DNA of 64,000 nucleotides, taken from positions 1 through 64,000 of the forward strand of contig CAOKLQ010000005.1 in NCBI GenBank assembly GCA_948469315.1, given 5' to 3'. The position numbers and the translations under genes are program-made. Each line of letters begins with the position of its first letter. Positions within the stretch are counted from its first letter, which is position 1. Source of the stretch: an uncultured Clostridium sp. GTDB lineage: Bacteria > Bacillota > Clostridia > TANB77 > CAG-508. Below, piece by piece: positions 55,042-64,000 of the stretch. Under the pieces are notes generated by a model that did not search any database, was not told where the DNA came from, and was given only the letters and a program-made list of their open reading frames with translations.

Positions 55042-56572
55042 TTATTTTATTAACAGAGATTGGCCTGTCATCTCTTGAGGTTTTGCTAAATCCATTAAAT
55101 CTAACATTGTTGGTGCTAAATCTGCAAGTTTTCCTGTCTTTAGTTTTACATCGTCTTTTCCTACTAATATTAGTGGTACTGGATTTGTTGTATGCGCTGT
55201 GTGTGGTTCTCCTGTTTTATAATCTATCATTTGCTCTAAATTTCCATGATCTGCTGTAATTAGTATAATTCCTTGCTGATTTTGAACTGCTTCTACTACT
55301 TTTCCTACACATTCATCTACTGTTTCTACTGCTTTTACAGCAGCATCTAAATTCCCTGTATGACCTACCATATCTGGATTTGCATAATTTAATATTATTG
55401 TATCATATTTTCCCAAATTTATTGCATCTAACACTTTTTGAGTTACTTCATATGCACTCATTTCAGGTTTCATATCATATGTTTCAACTTTGGGAGATGG
55501 AACTAATATTCTATCTTCTCCCTCATATTGCTTTTCTTCTCCTCCATTGAAGAAAAATGTAACATGTGCATATTTTTCTGTTTCTGCTATTCTTAGTTGT
55601 TTTAAATTATTTTTACTTACATATTCTCCATAAGTATTTATTAGTTTTGTCGGCTTAAATGCAACTCTTACATTTGGCATTGTTTCATCATATTGTGTGA
55701 AACATACATAATATAAATCTAACTTCTCTGTTTCAAATTCACTAAAGTTATTATCTACTAATGTTCTTGTAATTTCTCTTGCCCTATCAGTTCTATAGTT
55801 AAAAAATATTACAGAATCTTTTTTTCCTATTGTTGCAACTGGATCTTCTCCATTGCAAATAACTGTAGGTTCAACAAATTCATCAAATACTTCCTTTTGA
55901 TAAGAGCTTTCTATTGCAGAAATTGGGCTTTGTGCTTTTATTCCTTTTCCGTCTAACTAGTGCATCATATGCTTTTTGGATTCTATTCCATCTTTTATCT
56001 CTGTCCATTGCGTAAAATCTTCCTGAAATAGATGCAATCTTTCCTACACCTTTTTCCTTCATTACTTCTTCTAACTTAAGTATATAGTTTTCTGCTGATG
56101 CTGGTGGTGTATCTCTTCCATCTAAGAAACAATGTATATACACATCTTCAAAATCTTTTCTTTTGGCCAGTTCTAATAATGCAAATAGATGTCTTATACT
56201 AGTATGAACTCCACCATCTGATAGTAATCCCATTATATGAAGTTTAGTATTATTTTTCCTGCAATTTTCTATTGCTCCTGTAAATTCTGGAATACTAAAG
56301 AAATCCCCATCTTCTATTGATTTTGTTATTCTTGTTAGTTCTTGATATACTACTCTTCCTGCTCCTATGTTTGTATGTCCTACTTCTGAATTTCCCATTT
56401 GCCCATCTGGAAGTCCTACATTTAATCCGCTTGTATAAACCTCAGTTACTGGACATGTTTTCATTAGTTTATCTATATTAGGTGTATTTGCTATTTTTAC
56501 TGCATTTCCTTTTTCGTTTTCATTAATTCCAAATCCATCTAATATCATTAGCATTGTTAATTTGTTTTTCAT
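55042..56572 (-). CDS. gpmI: Phosphoglycerate mutase (cofactor-independent), via one CGG +1 site
   Basis: Interconverts 3- and 2-phosphoglycerate using two Mn2+. The start has [11 protein letters not shown] and [15 protein letters not shown] (the catalytic Ser); FLDGRDTPP follows, and the second half has [10 protein letters not shown]. The frame breaks at an in-frame CGG (55951-55949): GTT AGA CGG AAA. Skipping C gives [16 protein letters not shown] and a continuous 509-residue enzyme, the standard length. It overlaps the tpiA stop by ATGA. Essential for glycolysis unless another mutase exists. Confidence 0.92.
55949..55951 (-). other. CGG +1 shift site 10 (gpmI)
   Basis: AGA CGG AAA becomes AGA GGA AAA. 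The plain frame ends 20 or so codons on. Confidence 0.9.
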
Positions 56573-57339
56573 TTTTGATTTCCTTTCTGTTTTTCATAAT
56601 TTACAATTTTTGCAAATTCTCCAGCATCTAAGCTGGCTCCGCCAACTAGTGCTCCATCTATGTCACTCATTGAAAATAACTCTTTTACGTTTGATGATTT
56701 TACGCTTCCTCCATATTGTATTATAACGTTAGAGGCTGTTTGTTGTCCATAGATTTTTGCAATTTCTTGTCTAATACTTTTTATGCTGTTATTTGCATCA
56801 TCCGCTGTTGCTGTTTTTCCTGTACCTATTGCCCAAATTGGTTCATAGGCTATTACCAAATTTTCTACTTGTGTTTTATTTAAACCTTCTAGTGCAAATC
56901 TAATTTGTGTTGTTATTATTTCTTTGGTTTTGCCTTCTTCTTTTTGCTCTAAAGTTTCGCCAACACATACTATTGGCTTTAATCCATAATTAAATGCTGC
57001 TTTTATTTTTTTGTTTACAGTTTCATTAGTTTCTCCAAAGTACGCTCTTCTTTCTGAATGTCCTATTATAACATATTCTACATTTATAGATTTTAGCATT
57101 GCACCTGATATTTCTCCTGTATATGCTCCTTTTTCTTCGAAATGCATGTTCTGTGCACCTATCTTTATGTTTGTATTTTGAGCTGTAAGTAGGCTATAAA
57201 ATAGGTCTGTATATGGCACACACAAAACTACCTCATTCGCCGTCTCTTTCACAAGAGGTATTATATCTTCTATAAATTTTATTGCTTCATTTGGAAGCAT
57301 ATTCATTTTCCAGTTTCCTGCTATTACTTTTTTTCTCAA
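56569..57339 (-). CDS. tpiA: Triosephosphate isomerase
   Basis: 256 residues: VIAGNWKMN, VIIGHSERRAYFGETNE, VIAYEPIWAIGTGKTA and QYGGSVKSSN hold the catalytic Lys, His and Glu. The start is TTG at 57339, directly after the TAA of the Nudix gene, with GGGAGG upstream; the end overlaps gpmI. Confidence 0.96.
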   Translation of the reverse strand: MRKKVIAGNWKMNMLPNEAIKFIEDIIPLVKETANEVVLCVPYTDLFYSLLTAQNTNIKIGAQNMHFEEKGAYTGEISGAMLKSINVEYVIIGHSERRAYFGETNETVNKKIKAAFNYGLKPIVCVGETLEQKEEGKTKEIITTQIRFALEGLNKTQVENLVIAYEPIWAIGTGKTATADDANNSIKSIRQEIAKIYGQQTASNVIIQYGGSVKSSNVKELFSMSDIDGALVGGASLDAGEFAKIVNYEKQKGNQK

Positions 57340-57960
57340 TTATTCTTCCTCCCTTGTTTTTACTTTGTTTATATTTTCTAGTTCTTGTTCTATTAATTCA
57401 AAAACTTGCTTAGTAATTTTATTATAAGGTATTCTCATGTTTTCATCTTTATTTTCTATTAATTTCTTTACATCATAATAATTCATAAAAAATAAATTCT
57501 CAACTTCTTCATCTTGCTTTTCATATTCTTCTAATTTTGCTGTTGAAAATCCAACATATTCATGATTAATATATCTGCCTTTTCTCCCTTCCTTTGAAAA
57601 ATCAATTTCAAAATCTATTAACTTTTTTATTGTCGGAATTAACTTTTCAAAAGCCGTTTTGCCAACTTCCTCTTTTCCTTCTCTTATAATTGCTTGCATT
57701 GGTATTTCTTTTAGTGCAACATGACCTGATGCACTTACATCTATCATACCTGGATCATTTTGTCTATTTTTGCTTCTTTTTTGCATTAGAACATCTCTTG
57801 TTTGTGGATTTATTATCCATATATGAACAGATTCAATAAGAAGACCTTTTCTTATTGCTTCTTGTCTACTTACTGTTCCTAATTTATCTCCATTCTCATC
57901 ATAATAATTTAATTTTTCATCTTCTGTGGTATTCTTTATTCGTTTTTTAAATTCGTTCAT
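57340..57960 (-). CDS. Nudix hydrolase (isopentenyl-diphosphate-isomerase-like)
   Basis: 206 residues. SVHIWIINPQTRDVLMQKRS precedes a Nudix box of the form GHVALKE...REGKEEVG. Sequence style is that of the Nudix group related to IDI and YfcD. It sits between pgk and tpiA in the glycolytic cluster with no gap before tpiA, so is co-translated with it. Substrate unknown. Confidence 0.82.
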   Translation of the reverse strand: MNEFKKRIKNTTEDEKLNYYDENGDKLGTVSRQEAIRKGLLIESVHIWIINPQTRDVLMQKRSKNRQNDPGMIDVSASGHVALKEIPMQAIIREGKEEVGKTAFEKLIPTIKKLIDFEIDFSKEGRKGRYINHEYVGFSTAKLEEYEKQDEEVENLFFMNYYDVKKLIENKDENMRIPYNKITKQVFELIEQELENINKVKTREEE

Positions 57961-58014
57961 TTAATACCTCAATTATTTTAAAATTATATTTTTATTTGTT
58001 ATTAATTGATGTTA

Positions 58015-58082
58015 TGGGTCAGCATGGAACCCGACCCATATATTGTTTTATTATTTAGGACACAAGACATCGTGTCCCTACA
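58015..58082. repeat. GC-rich palindromes, copies H and I
   Basis: GGGTCAGCATGGAACCCGAC then CCATATATTG (58018 on), and GGACACAAGACATCGTGTCC then CTACAAA (58057 on). Two adjacent members of the same class between pgk and the Nudix gene. Confidence 0.6.
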
Positions 58083-58120
58083 AAATTATTCATTATTCAA
58101 TATTAATCATTCATTATTAA

Positions 58121-59308
58121 TTATTTCTCTAATAGACATTCTATTCCTGGTAGTTTCTTTCCTTCTAAGAATTTAAGAGATGCTCCTCCTCCTGTTGAAA
58201 TGTGTGTCATTTTGTCTGCTAGATTTGCTTTTTCTACTGCTGCTGCTGAATCTCCTCCACCTATTATTGTTGTTACTTCTTGTAATTGTGCTAAAGTTTT
58301 AGCTATTTCATTTGTTCCTATTGCAAATTGATCAAATTCAAATAGTCCTACTGGTCCATTCCATATAATTGTTTTTGCATTTTGTAATTCTTTCTTGAAC
58401 ATTTCTATTGTTTTTTGCCCTATGTCAAAACCTTCCCAATCATCTGGAATCTGAGTCCACTCTACTGTTTTACTTTCTGTGTCTGGCTTAAATTCTTTTC
58501 CTATTTTTGTATCTATTGGCAAAAGTAGTTTTACTCCTTTGTTTTTTGCTTTTTCCATTGCAGATAGTGCTAAATCTACTTTGTCTGGCTCACATATAGA
58601 ATTTCCCACATTATATCCTTGTGCTTTAAAAAATGTGTATGCCATTCCTCCTCCTATTATTAATGTATCAACTTTTTCTAATAGACTATCGATAACTCCT
58701 ATTTTGTCTGATACTTTTGCTCCTCCTAATATTGCAACAAATGGTCTATTAGGATTTTCGATTGTGTCTCCTAATACTTTTAGTTCTTTTTCTATTAGAA
58801 ATCCTGCAACTGCTGGTAAAAATTTTGCTATTCCTTCTGTTGATGCGTGTGCTCTATGAGCTGCTCCAAATGCATCATTTACATATATTTGTGCCATTGA
58901 TGCTAATTCTTTACTAAATATTTCGTCATTTTGAGTTTCTTCATTATGAAATCTTACATTTTCAAGAAGCATTAATTCTCCTTGTCTTAAATTTTGAGCT
59001 TTTACTTTTGCATCTTCTCCTATAACATCTTTTGCCATTATTACTTCTTTATCTAATAATTTAGATAATTCTTTTGCAACTGGCTCTAAAGAATATTCTG
59101 GATTTACTTCTCCTTTTGGCCTTCCTAGATGTGATGCTAAAACAACGCTACAATTATTATCTAGTAGATATTTTATTGTTGGGATTGCTGATACTATTCT
59201 TCTGTTATCTGTGATTGTTTTGTTTTCATCCATTGGTACATTGAAATCACATCTTAAAAATACTTTTTTCCCTTTTAAATCTATATCTTTTATTGTTTTT
59301 TTGTTCAT
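58121..59308 (-). CDS. pgk: Phosphoglycerate kinase
   Basis: 395 residues: [38 protein letters not shown] and [20 protein letters not shown] sets the ATG at 59308; the longer open frame is not needed. Makes ATP from 1,3-bisphosphoglycerate. Confidence 0.97.
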   Translation of the reverse strand: MNKKTIKDIDLKGKKVFLRCDFNVPMDENKTITDNRRIVSAIPTIKYLLDNNCSVVLASHLGRPKGEVNPEYSLEPVAKELSKLLDKEVIMAKDVIGEDAKVKAQNLRQGELMLLENVRFHNEETQNDEIFSKELASMAQIYVNDAFGAAHRAHASTEGIAKFLPAVAGFLIEKELKVLGDTIENPNRPFVAILGGAKVSDKIGVIDSLLEKVDTLIIGGGMAYTFFKAQGYNVGNSICEPDKVDLALSAMEKAKNKGVKLLLPIDTKIGKEFKPDTESKTVEWTQIPDDWEGFDIGQKTIEMFKKELQNAKTIIWNGPVGLFEFDQFAIGTNEIAKTLAQLQEVTTIIGGGDSAAAVEKANLADKMTHISTGGGASLKFLEGKKLPGIECLLEK

Positions 59309-59333
59309 TGTTTTCCTCCTTTTTCTAATGACA

Positions 59334-59393
59334 GGGGACACACCTTTTATATAGGGATATTTCTCTGTTAGCTAAGGTATGTCCCGCTACCCT
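59334..59393. repeat. Inverted repeat between gap and pgk
   Basis: GGGACACACCTT ... AAGGTATGTCCC, followed by GCTACCC. Likely a further member of the palindrome class; it could also affect gap-pgk readthrough. Confidence 0.55.
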
Positions 59394-59439
59394 TATGTTT
59401 TATTGATGTCATAACATTAATATCGTTTTTTATTATTAT

Positions 59440-60453
59440 TTATATTTCTGCAAAATATTTGATTGTTCTTACCATCTGGCTTGTGTATGAATTTTCATTA
59501 TCATACCAGGCAACTACTTGTACTTGATATAGTCCTTCTCCTATTTCAGTTACCATTGTTTGTGTACTATCAAATAAAGAACCATATTTCATTCCTATTA
59601 TGTCTGATGATACTAGTAGTTCATCTGTATAACCAAATGATTCGCTTTGCTCAGATTTCATTGCTTCATTTATTGAATCTACTGTTATATTTTCTCCTTT
59701 AACTACTGCAACTAAAATTGCTGTTGAACCTGTTGGTACTGGTACTCTTTGTGCTGATCCAATTAGCTTTCCATTTAATTCTGGAATAACTAGCCCTATT
59801 GCTTTTGCAGCCCCTGTTGAATTTGGAACTATGTTTACTGCTGCTGCTCTTGCTCTTCTTAGGTCTGCTTTTCTGTGTGGACCATCTAGTAACATTTGGT
59901 CTCCTGTGTATGCATGTACTGTTGTCATTATTCCTGATTGTATTTTTGCATAATCATTTAATGCTTTTGCCATAGGTGCTAAACAATTTGTTGTACAAGA
60001 TGCAGCTGATATTACTTTGTCTTCTGTTTTTAGTATATTTTCATTAACTCCATAAACTATTGTTGGTAAGTCTTTTCCTGCTGGTGCTGATATTACAACT
60101 TTTTTTGCTCCTGCTTCTATATGTGCTAAGGCTTTTTCCTTAGTTGTGTAAAATCCTGTACATTCAAGTACCACATCTACACCAATTTCTCCCCAAGGCA
60201 AGTCTTTTGCGTCTTTTTCGGCATATATTTTTATTGTTTTTCCATCTACTGTTATAGAATCTTCCCCTGCAACTACTGTATCTGCTTTTTCAAATTTCTT
60301 TTGTGCAGAATCATATTTTAATAAATGTGCAAGCATATCTGGGCTTGTTAAATCATTTATTGCAACAACCTCATAACCTTCTTCCATAAACATTTGTCTA
60401 AATGCTAGACGTCCTATACGTCCAAATCCATTAATTGCCACTTTAACTGACAT
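59440..60453 (-). CDS. gap: Glyceraldehyde-3-phosphate dehydrogenase
   Basis: 337 residues: [18 protein letters not shown] (NAD-binding), the catalytic Cys in [16 protein letters not shown], and [20 protein letters not shown] precedes the ATG. First gene of the glycolytic unit. Confidence 0.97.
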   Translation of the reverse strand: MSVKVAINGFGRIGRLAFRQMFMEEGYEVVAINDLTSPDMLAHLLKYDSAQKKFEKADTVVAGEDSITVDGKTIKIYAEKDAKDLPWGEIGVDVVLECTGFYTTKEKALAHIEAGAKKVVISAPAGKDLPTIVYGVNENILKTEDKVISAASCTTNCLAPMAKALNDYAKIQSGIMTTVHAYTGDQMLLDGPHRKADLRRARAAAVNIVPNSTGAAKAIGLVIPELNGKLIGSAQRVPVPTGSTAILVAVVKGENITVDSINEAMKSEQSESFGYTDELLVSSDIIGMKYGSLFDSTQTMVTEIGEGLYQVQVVAWYDNENSYTSQMVRTIKYFAEI

Positions 60454-60540
60454 AAAAATTCCTCCTAACTTTAAAATACATTTTTTACATCTTTTGTAAA
60501 TTTATATTATTATAGCCATTTTTAGCTAAAATCATTCTAT

Positions 60541-60581
60541 ATCAAAAAAGAATACTTTTCAAGTATTCTTTTTGATTTTTT
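60541..60581. terminator. Hairpin between gap and the DUF4912 gene
   Basis: AAAAAGAATACTT-TTC-AAGTATTCTTTTT. T-runs on both strands. It lies in the divergent promoter region, so it might be an attenuator or an operator for gap as easily as a terminator. Confidence 0.45.
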
Positions 60582-60664
60582 TATACCATTACTATTGAAT
60601 TAATTTTAATTTTGATATAGTATATTAATAAATTTTTGTACGTTTTACTTAAGGAGGAAATTTA

Positions 60665-61420
60665 ATGCCAAGAATTGCAAAAGATAAAGAAAAAATAATA
60701 AATGTAGAAGATAAAAAAATAAAAAAAACGTCGTCTTCAAAAACAAAGCAATCTAAAAATAAAACAAATGTAACGACATCATCTAAAATTAAAAGACAGA
60801 CAAAAAGTATGTCGAAAGCCGCGGTGAGCCCTATAAGTACGCAAAAGAATATAACAAAGTCTAAAAATAAACAAAAAAACTTTTTACCAGAATATTATGA
60901 TTTACCTTATAAATATAATAAAACTATTGTTAAAATTTTAGCACAAACACCTGAAACTCTATTTGTTTATTGGGAAATTTCTGATAATGATAAAAATACT
61001 TTTTTAGAAAAATATGGAGACAATTTTTTTGAAACTAGTATTCCTATTTTAAAAGTAACTAATAAAACTAAAAATTATACTTTTGAGTTAGAGATAAATG
61101 ATTTTGCAAATTGTTGGTATTTACATGTAAATGATGCTAAATGTGATTATGAAATTGAACTTGATAGAAAGTTTAATAATTCAAATTCAAAGTATATTCA
61201 TATTTCTTCTTCAAATAATATAGAGCTTCCTAATAACCATATATTATTTGATCAAAATTTATCTAGTGTTAAATTTAGAAATGTTAAAACTAATAAAATC
61301 ATAGATGTTGATGTTAAAAAAAGCCTTCAAAAAATTTATAATATTAAAAATTTATACAAGTTATTGTATACAAAAGAAGAATTAGATAATTTTAGTAATT
61401 TTTCAAATCCTTCCTCTTGA
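60665..61420 (+). CDS. DUF4912 protein with Lys/Ser-rich N-terminus
   Basis: 251 residues. The first ~75 are Lys/Ser/Thr-rich and disordered-looking; then comes a DUF4912 domain (YYDLPYKYNKTIVKILAQTP, FVYWEIS). AAGGAGG precedes the ATG. DUF4912 genes often lie beside GH57 genes and the next gene here is one, so a carbohydrate-binding or envelope-polysaccharide role is plausible. Confidence 0.85.
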   Translation: MPRIAKDKEKIINVEDKKIKKTSSSKTKQSKNKTNVTTSSKIKRQTKSMSKAAVSPISTQKNITKSKNKQKNFLPEYYDLPYKYNKTIVKILAQTPETLFVYWEISDNDKNTFLEKYGDNFFETSIPILKVTNKTKNYTFELEINDFANCWYLHVNDAKCDYEIELDRKFNNSNSKYIHISSSNNIELPNNHILFDQNLSSVKFRNVKTNKIIDVDVKKSLQKIYNIKNLYKLLYTKEELDNFSNFSNPSS

Positions 61421-61487
61421 AAACATTCAAATAACATATTATATAGGATGTAGCCGATCATAGTGACTCATTAAAATATTTAAATAT

Positions 61488-61514
61488 ATGGGCTGATGTA
61501 GTTATCAGCCCATA
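61488..61514. repeat. Hairpin ahead of the GH57 gene
   Basis: GGGCTGAT-GTAGTT-ATCAGCCC, a palindrome in the 120-bp gap; ahead of the AAAGGAG ribosome site. Confidence 0.5.
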
Positions 61515-61541
61515 CAAATTTATAAAGGAGAAAATATATTT

Positions 61542-63134
61542 ATGGAAAATAACCTTAATGGATATGTAAGTTTTGTTTTACATGCTCACTTGCCATTTGT
61601 TCACCATCCTGAAAGTGACGATTATTTAGAAGAACAATGGCTTTTTGAAGCTATCTGCGAAACTTATATTCCTTTACTTTTAAATTTTAAAAAATTAGAA
61701 GATGAAAATGTTGATTTTAGAATAACAATGAGCCTTACTCCCCCTCTTTTAAATATGTTAGATAGTAAATTACTACAAAAAAAATATATTAACTATCTAA
61801 AACAACATATTGAACTTGCAAAAAAAGAAGTTAAAAGAACAATATATGATAATAGATTAAATGAACTTTCTAAATATTACTTAAATAGATACACAAATGA
61901 TTTACACGTATTTAAAGATATCTATAAGTGTAATTTAATTTCTGCTTTTAAACATTTTCAAGATATTGGAGTTTTAGAGATTATAACTTGTGGTGCAACA
62001 CATGGTTATTTTCCTATTTTATATGTTAACGAAAAAACTATTAAGGCTCAAATTGCAGTTGGCGTTCAAACTTATAAGAAGTATTTTGGAAAAAGTCCTC
62101 GTGGAATTTGGCTTCCTGAATGTGGATATGTACCAGAAGCAGATAAATATCTAAAAGAGTTTGGAATTGAATATGTTATAACAGAAACACATGGAATTTT
62201 GTATGCTAATCCTACTCCTATCTATGGTACATATGCTCCTATTGTTTCAAATGGAGGAGTTATTTGTTTCGGAAGAGATGCTGAATCTTCCCGCCAAGTT
62301 TGGAGTTCTATTAATGGATATCCTGGTGATGTAAATTATCGTGAGTTTTATAGAGATATTGGATATGAAGCAGATTATGATTATATTAAACCTTATATTG
62401 CTCATAATGGAGTTCGTGTTAATACTGGAATAAAATATTATAGAATAACTGGAAAAACTGATAACAAAGATTATTATAATCTGGAGTGGGCCAAAGATTC
62501 TATTAATAAACAAACTGGACATTTTTTTGACTCTCGAAATACCCAAATTAACTCAATTGCACCTTTTATGGACAGACCTCCTATTATAGTTTGTCCTTAT
62601 GATGCAGAACTTTATGGTCATTGGTGGTACGAAGGCCCTGACTTTCTTTATACATTATTTAAGAAAATTTACTTTGATAAATGTAATTTTAAATTAATTA
62701 CTCCTAGTGAATATATAGATAAATACCCTGAGATTCAAATTTCATCTCCTTGCCGTTCAAGTTGGGGTGCAAATGGTTATAGTGAGGTTTGGCTTAATCC
62801 TACAAATGATTATGCTCATAAACATTTGCATGTTGCAGGAGATAGAATGGTAGAACTTTCAGGTTTATTTCCTAACGAAGAAGATGATCTTAAACGTTTT
62901 GCTTTAAATCAATGTGCAAGAGAACTACTTTTAGCTCAAAGTAGTGATTGGCTATTTATTATTACAAATGGAACTATGGTAGAATATGCCCACAAGCGAA
63001 TTAAAGAGCATATTGGTAGATTTACTAAACTTTATTTTCAAATAAAAAAAGATAACATTGATAAAGATTTTCTTCAAGACATTTATGAAAAAGATAAGAT
63101 CTTTGAAGATATAAATTATATGATATATTATTAA
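61542..63134 (+). CDS. GH57 glycoside hydrolase (1,4-alpha-glucan branching type)
   Basis: 530 residues: an N-terminal GH57 barrel with VLHAHLPFVHHPE, the probable nucleophile region GIWLPECGYVPEAD, and the acid region PYDAELYGHWWYEGPDFL; the C-terminal helical DUF1957 domain ends it. Members are glycogen branching enzymes. Directly follows the DUF4912 gene and ends at a strong terminator. Confidence 0.9.
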   Translation: MENNLNGYVSFVLHAHLPFVHHPESDDYLEEQWLFEAICETYIPLLLNFKKLEDENVDFRITMSLTPPLLNMLDSKLLQKKYINYLKQHIELAKKEVKRTIYDNRLNELSKYYLNRYTNDLHVFKDIYKCNLISAFKHFQDIGVLEIITCGATHGYFPILYVNEKTIKAQIAVGVQTYKKYFGKSPRGIWLPECGYVPEADKYLKEFGIEYVITETHGILYANPTPIYGTYAPIVSNGGVICFGRDAESSRQVWSSINGYPGDVNYREFYRDIGYEADYDYIKPYIAHNGVRVNTGIKYYRITGKTDNKDYYNLEWAKDSINKQTGHFFDSRNTQINSIAPFMDRPPIIVCPYDAELYGHWWYEGPDFLYTLFKKIYFDKCNFKLITPSEYIDKYPEIQISSPCRSSWGANGYSEVWLNPTNDYAHKHLHVAGDRMVELSGLFPNEEDDLKRFALNQCARELLLAQSSDWLFIITNGTMVEYAHKRIKEHIGRFTKLYFQIKKDNIDKDFLQDIYEKDKIFEDINYMIYY

Positions 63135-63168
63135 AAACAGCCCAGACAATAGTCTGGGCTGTTTTAAT
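63133..63168. terminator. Bidirectional terminator shared by GH57 and a small RNA
   Basis: AAAACAGCCCAGAC-AATA-GTCTGGGCTGTTTT, a perfect stem with T-runs on both strands. Confidence 0.92.
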
Positions 63169-63379
63169 TTGTAGTATACCGATGTTCTTATTTACTTTTT
63201 ATTAAGTTTTTGGTTACCTAATCAATGATCCTCATTGATCTCAGAACTGTCTAAATTATCCACAATTCTGTTCTTCCTGTATAGATTCACCTCCATGTTG
63301 CTTATTCCAATAAAGTTGCCTTTGTAGTCATCAATCCATAATACCACCTTCTTAATATTGCGTATTTCAACGTATTACT
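63134..63379 (-). ncRNA. Probable ~246-nt small RNA (or small mRNA)
   Basis: A consensus promoter (63386-63414) and a perfect terminator (63133-63168) bracket a unit with no long ORF. It holds internal hairpins, such as CAGAATTGT...ACAGTTCTG and TCAATGA...TCATTGA. A 41-codon open frame (63347-63222, GTG start, VVLWIDDYKGNFIGISNMEV onward) has less AT-biased codons than its surroundings and looks protein-like, but lacks a good ribosome site. Either a structured RNA or a small coding RNA; not matched to a known class. Confidence 0.5.
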
Positions 63380-63385
63380 TTACAT

Positions 63386-63414
63386 ATTATACCAAATCTC
63401 AGATTATATGTCAA
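63386..63414 (-). promoter_or_regulatory. Consensus promoter of the small RNA
   Basis: Minus strand TTGACA (63414-63409), 17-nt spacer, TATAAT (63391-63386): exact consensus, just downstream of the cysteine desulfurase stop. Confidence 0.8.
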
Positions 63415-63463
63415 TCTATTAAATAATATATTTTATTTACTCATCTGTATTTTTATTTATTAT

Positions 63464-64000
63464 TTATGTATTTCTTATTTTATTTGTTATATTAATTAAA
63501 TTTTTTACCAAATATTCCACATCTTCTTTCGTATTTTCTTCACCAAAAGTAACTCTTATAGATCCTGTTATATATTCTTTTGGGCATCCTACTGCAGTTA
63601 GAACATGTGATGGCTCATCTATTCCTGACGAACATGCTGAACCTGTTGATACACATATTCCTTCTCTATCTAGTTCTAATAATAGTTGCTGTGCATCTAT
63701 GCCTTTAAATCCTATGTTGGCATTTCCTGATAGCCTTTTTTCCAGCCCTCCATTTATTTTTATATCTTTTATGTTTTTTGTTACTTGTTTTATATAATAA
63801 TTTCTTAAATTTAATAGTTTTTCATTATATTTTTCTATGTTTTTGTTTGCAATTTCTATTGCTTTTCCAAGTCCTACTATCCCTGCAATATTTTCTGTTC
63901 CTGCTCTTTTATTTTTTTCTTGATGTCCTCCATCTTGCAATTTTTCAAATTCTAGACCTTCTTTTATATATAGTGCTCCTACTCCTTTTGGTCCATAAAA
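63464..64000 (-). CDS. Cysteine desulfurase (NifS/IscS type), 3' part
   Basis: About 178 residues, running off the window edge. FYGPKGVGALYIKEG, DGGHQEKNKRAGTENI and the active-site Cys loop STGSACSSG with IRVTFGEENT are typical of PLP-dependent cysteine desulfurases that supply sulfur for Fe-S clusters and thio-tRNA. The PLP-binding Lys lies beyond the window. Confidence 0.93.
   Translation of the reverse strand, partial: FYGPKGVGALYIKEGLEFEKLQDGGHQEKNKRAGTENIAGIVGLGKAIEIANKNIEKYNEKLLNLRNYYIKQVTKNIKDIKINGGLEKRLSGNANIGFKGIDAQQLLLELDREGICVSTGSACSSGIDEPSHVLTAVGCPKEYITGSIRVTFGEENTKEDVEYLVKNLINITNKIRNT

Overview
The window is very AT-rich DNA from a spore-forming, anaerobic low-GC Firmicute, most likely an uncultured Clostridia-type lineage. 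The spore protease Gpr, a YtxC-like protein, an [FeFe]-hydrogenase, a type II fatty-acid operon and a LonB-type protease all fit that. No species can be named from the sequence.

Layout. 1-8.2 kb: a partial hypothetical gene, a sporulation-type GH18 protein, a candidate type I toxin/antisense locus, NfeD plus an SPFH protein, YtxC, two unusual envelope proteins, and gpr. 8.3-16.8 kb: glmU, a DUF4116 gene, and a 5.1-kb serine-recombinase element (Bro-N, GNAT, small ORF, recombinase, HNH) that splits a zinc peptidase gene at its metal-binding motif. 16.8-32.7 kb: gltX, tRNA-Gly, eno, tsaE-tsaB-rimI, lonB, lemA, a HipA-like kinase pair, rnr, secG and cdaA. 32.9-49.1 kb: a glutamate-synthase-like flavoprotein, hydrogenase and a long minus-strand fatty-acid cluster (AMP-ligase, birA, fabD, fabG, fabF, accB, fabZ, accC, accD, accA, fabI), interrupted by three small plus-strand genes that each have their own promoter and terminator. 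49-64 kb: a membrane protein, an MFS transporter, tRNA-Gln, a GGGxGRT/NifU-like pair, a YezG-like protein, the glycolytic cluster gap-pgk-nudix-tpiA-gpmI, DUF4912 plus GH57, a probable small RNA and a partial cysteine desulfurase.

Main discovery. Eight genes (DUF4116, M15 peptidase, tsaE, rnr, accA, birA, GGGxGRT, gpmI) are broken by ten single-base frame changes, and all ten have one form: an in-frame CGG sits where one extra C precedes an expected glycine codon (GGA or GGT). Skipping that C restores a full-length conserved protein every time. Five of the eight are normally essential or central housekeeping genes. No other conserved housekeeping gene here uses an in-frame CGG. Eight in-frame CGG codons in poorly conserved genes appear to be read as Arg, and seven of those are followed by G or C, whereas shift sites are always followed by A or T. 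This points to +1 frameshifting (or four-base CGGA/CGGU decoding as Gly) used genome-wide, rather than decay or random sequencing error.

Other structure. Seven copies of a ~187-bp repeat, all in the same orientation, have hairpin stems that differ by compensating changes. An eighth, truncated copy supplies the end of fabD. GC-rich ~40-bp palindromes are scattered between genes, and one is inserted in frame in accB.
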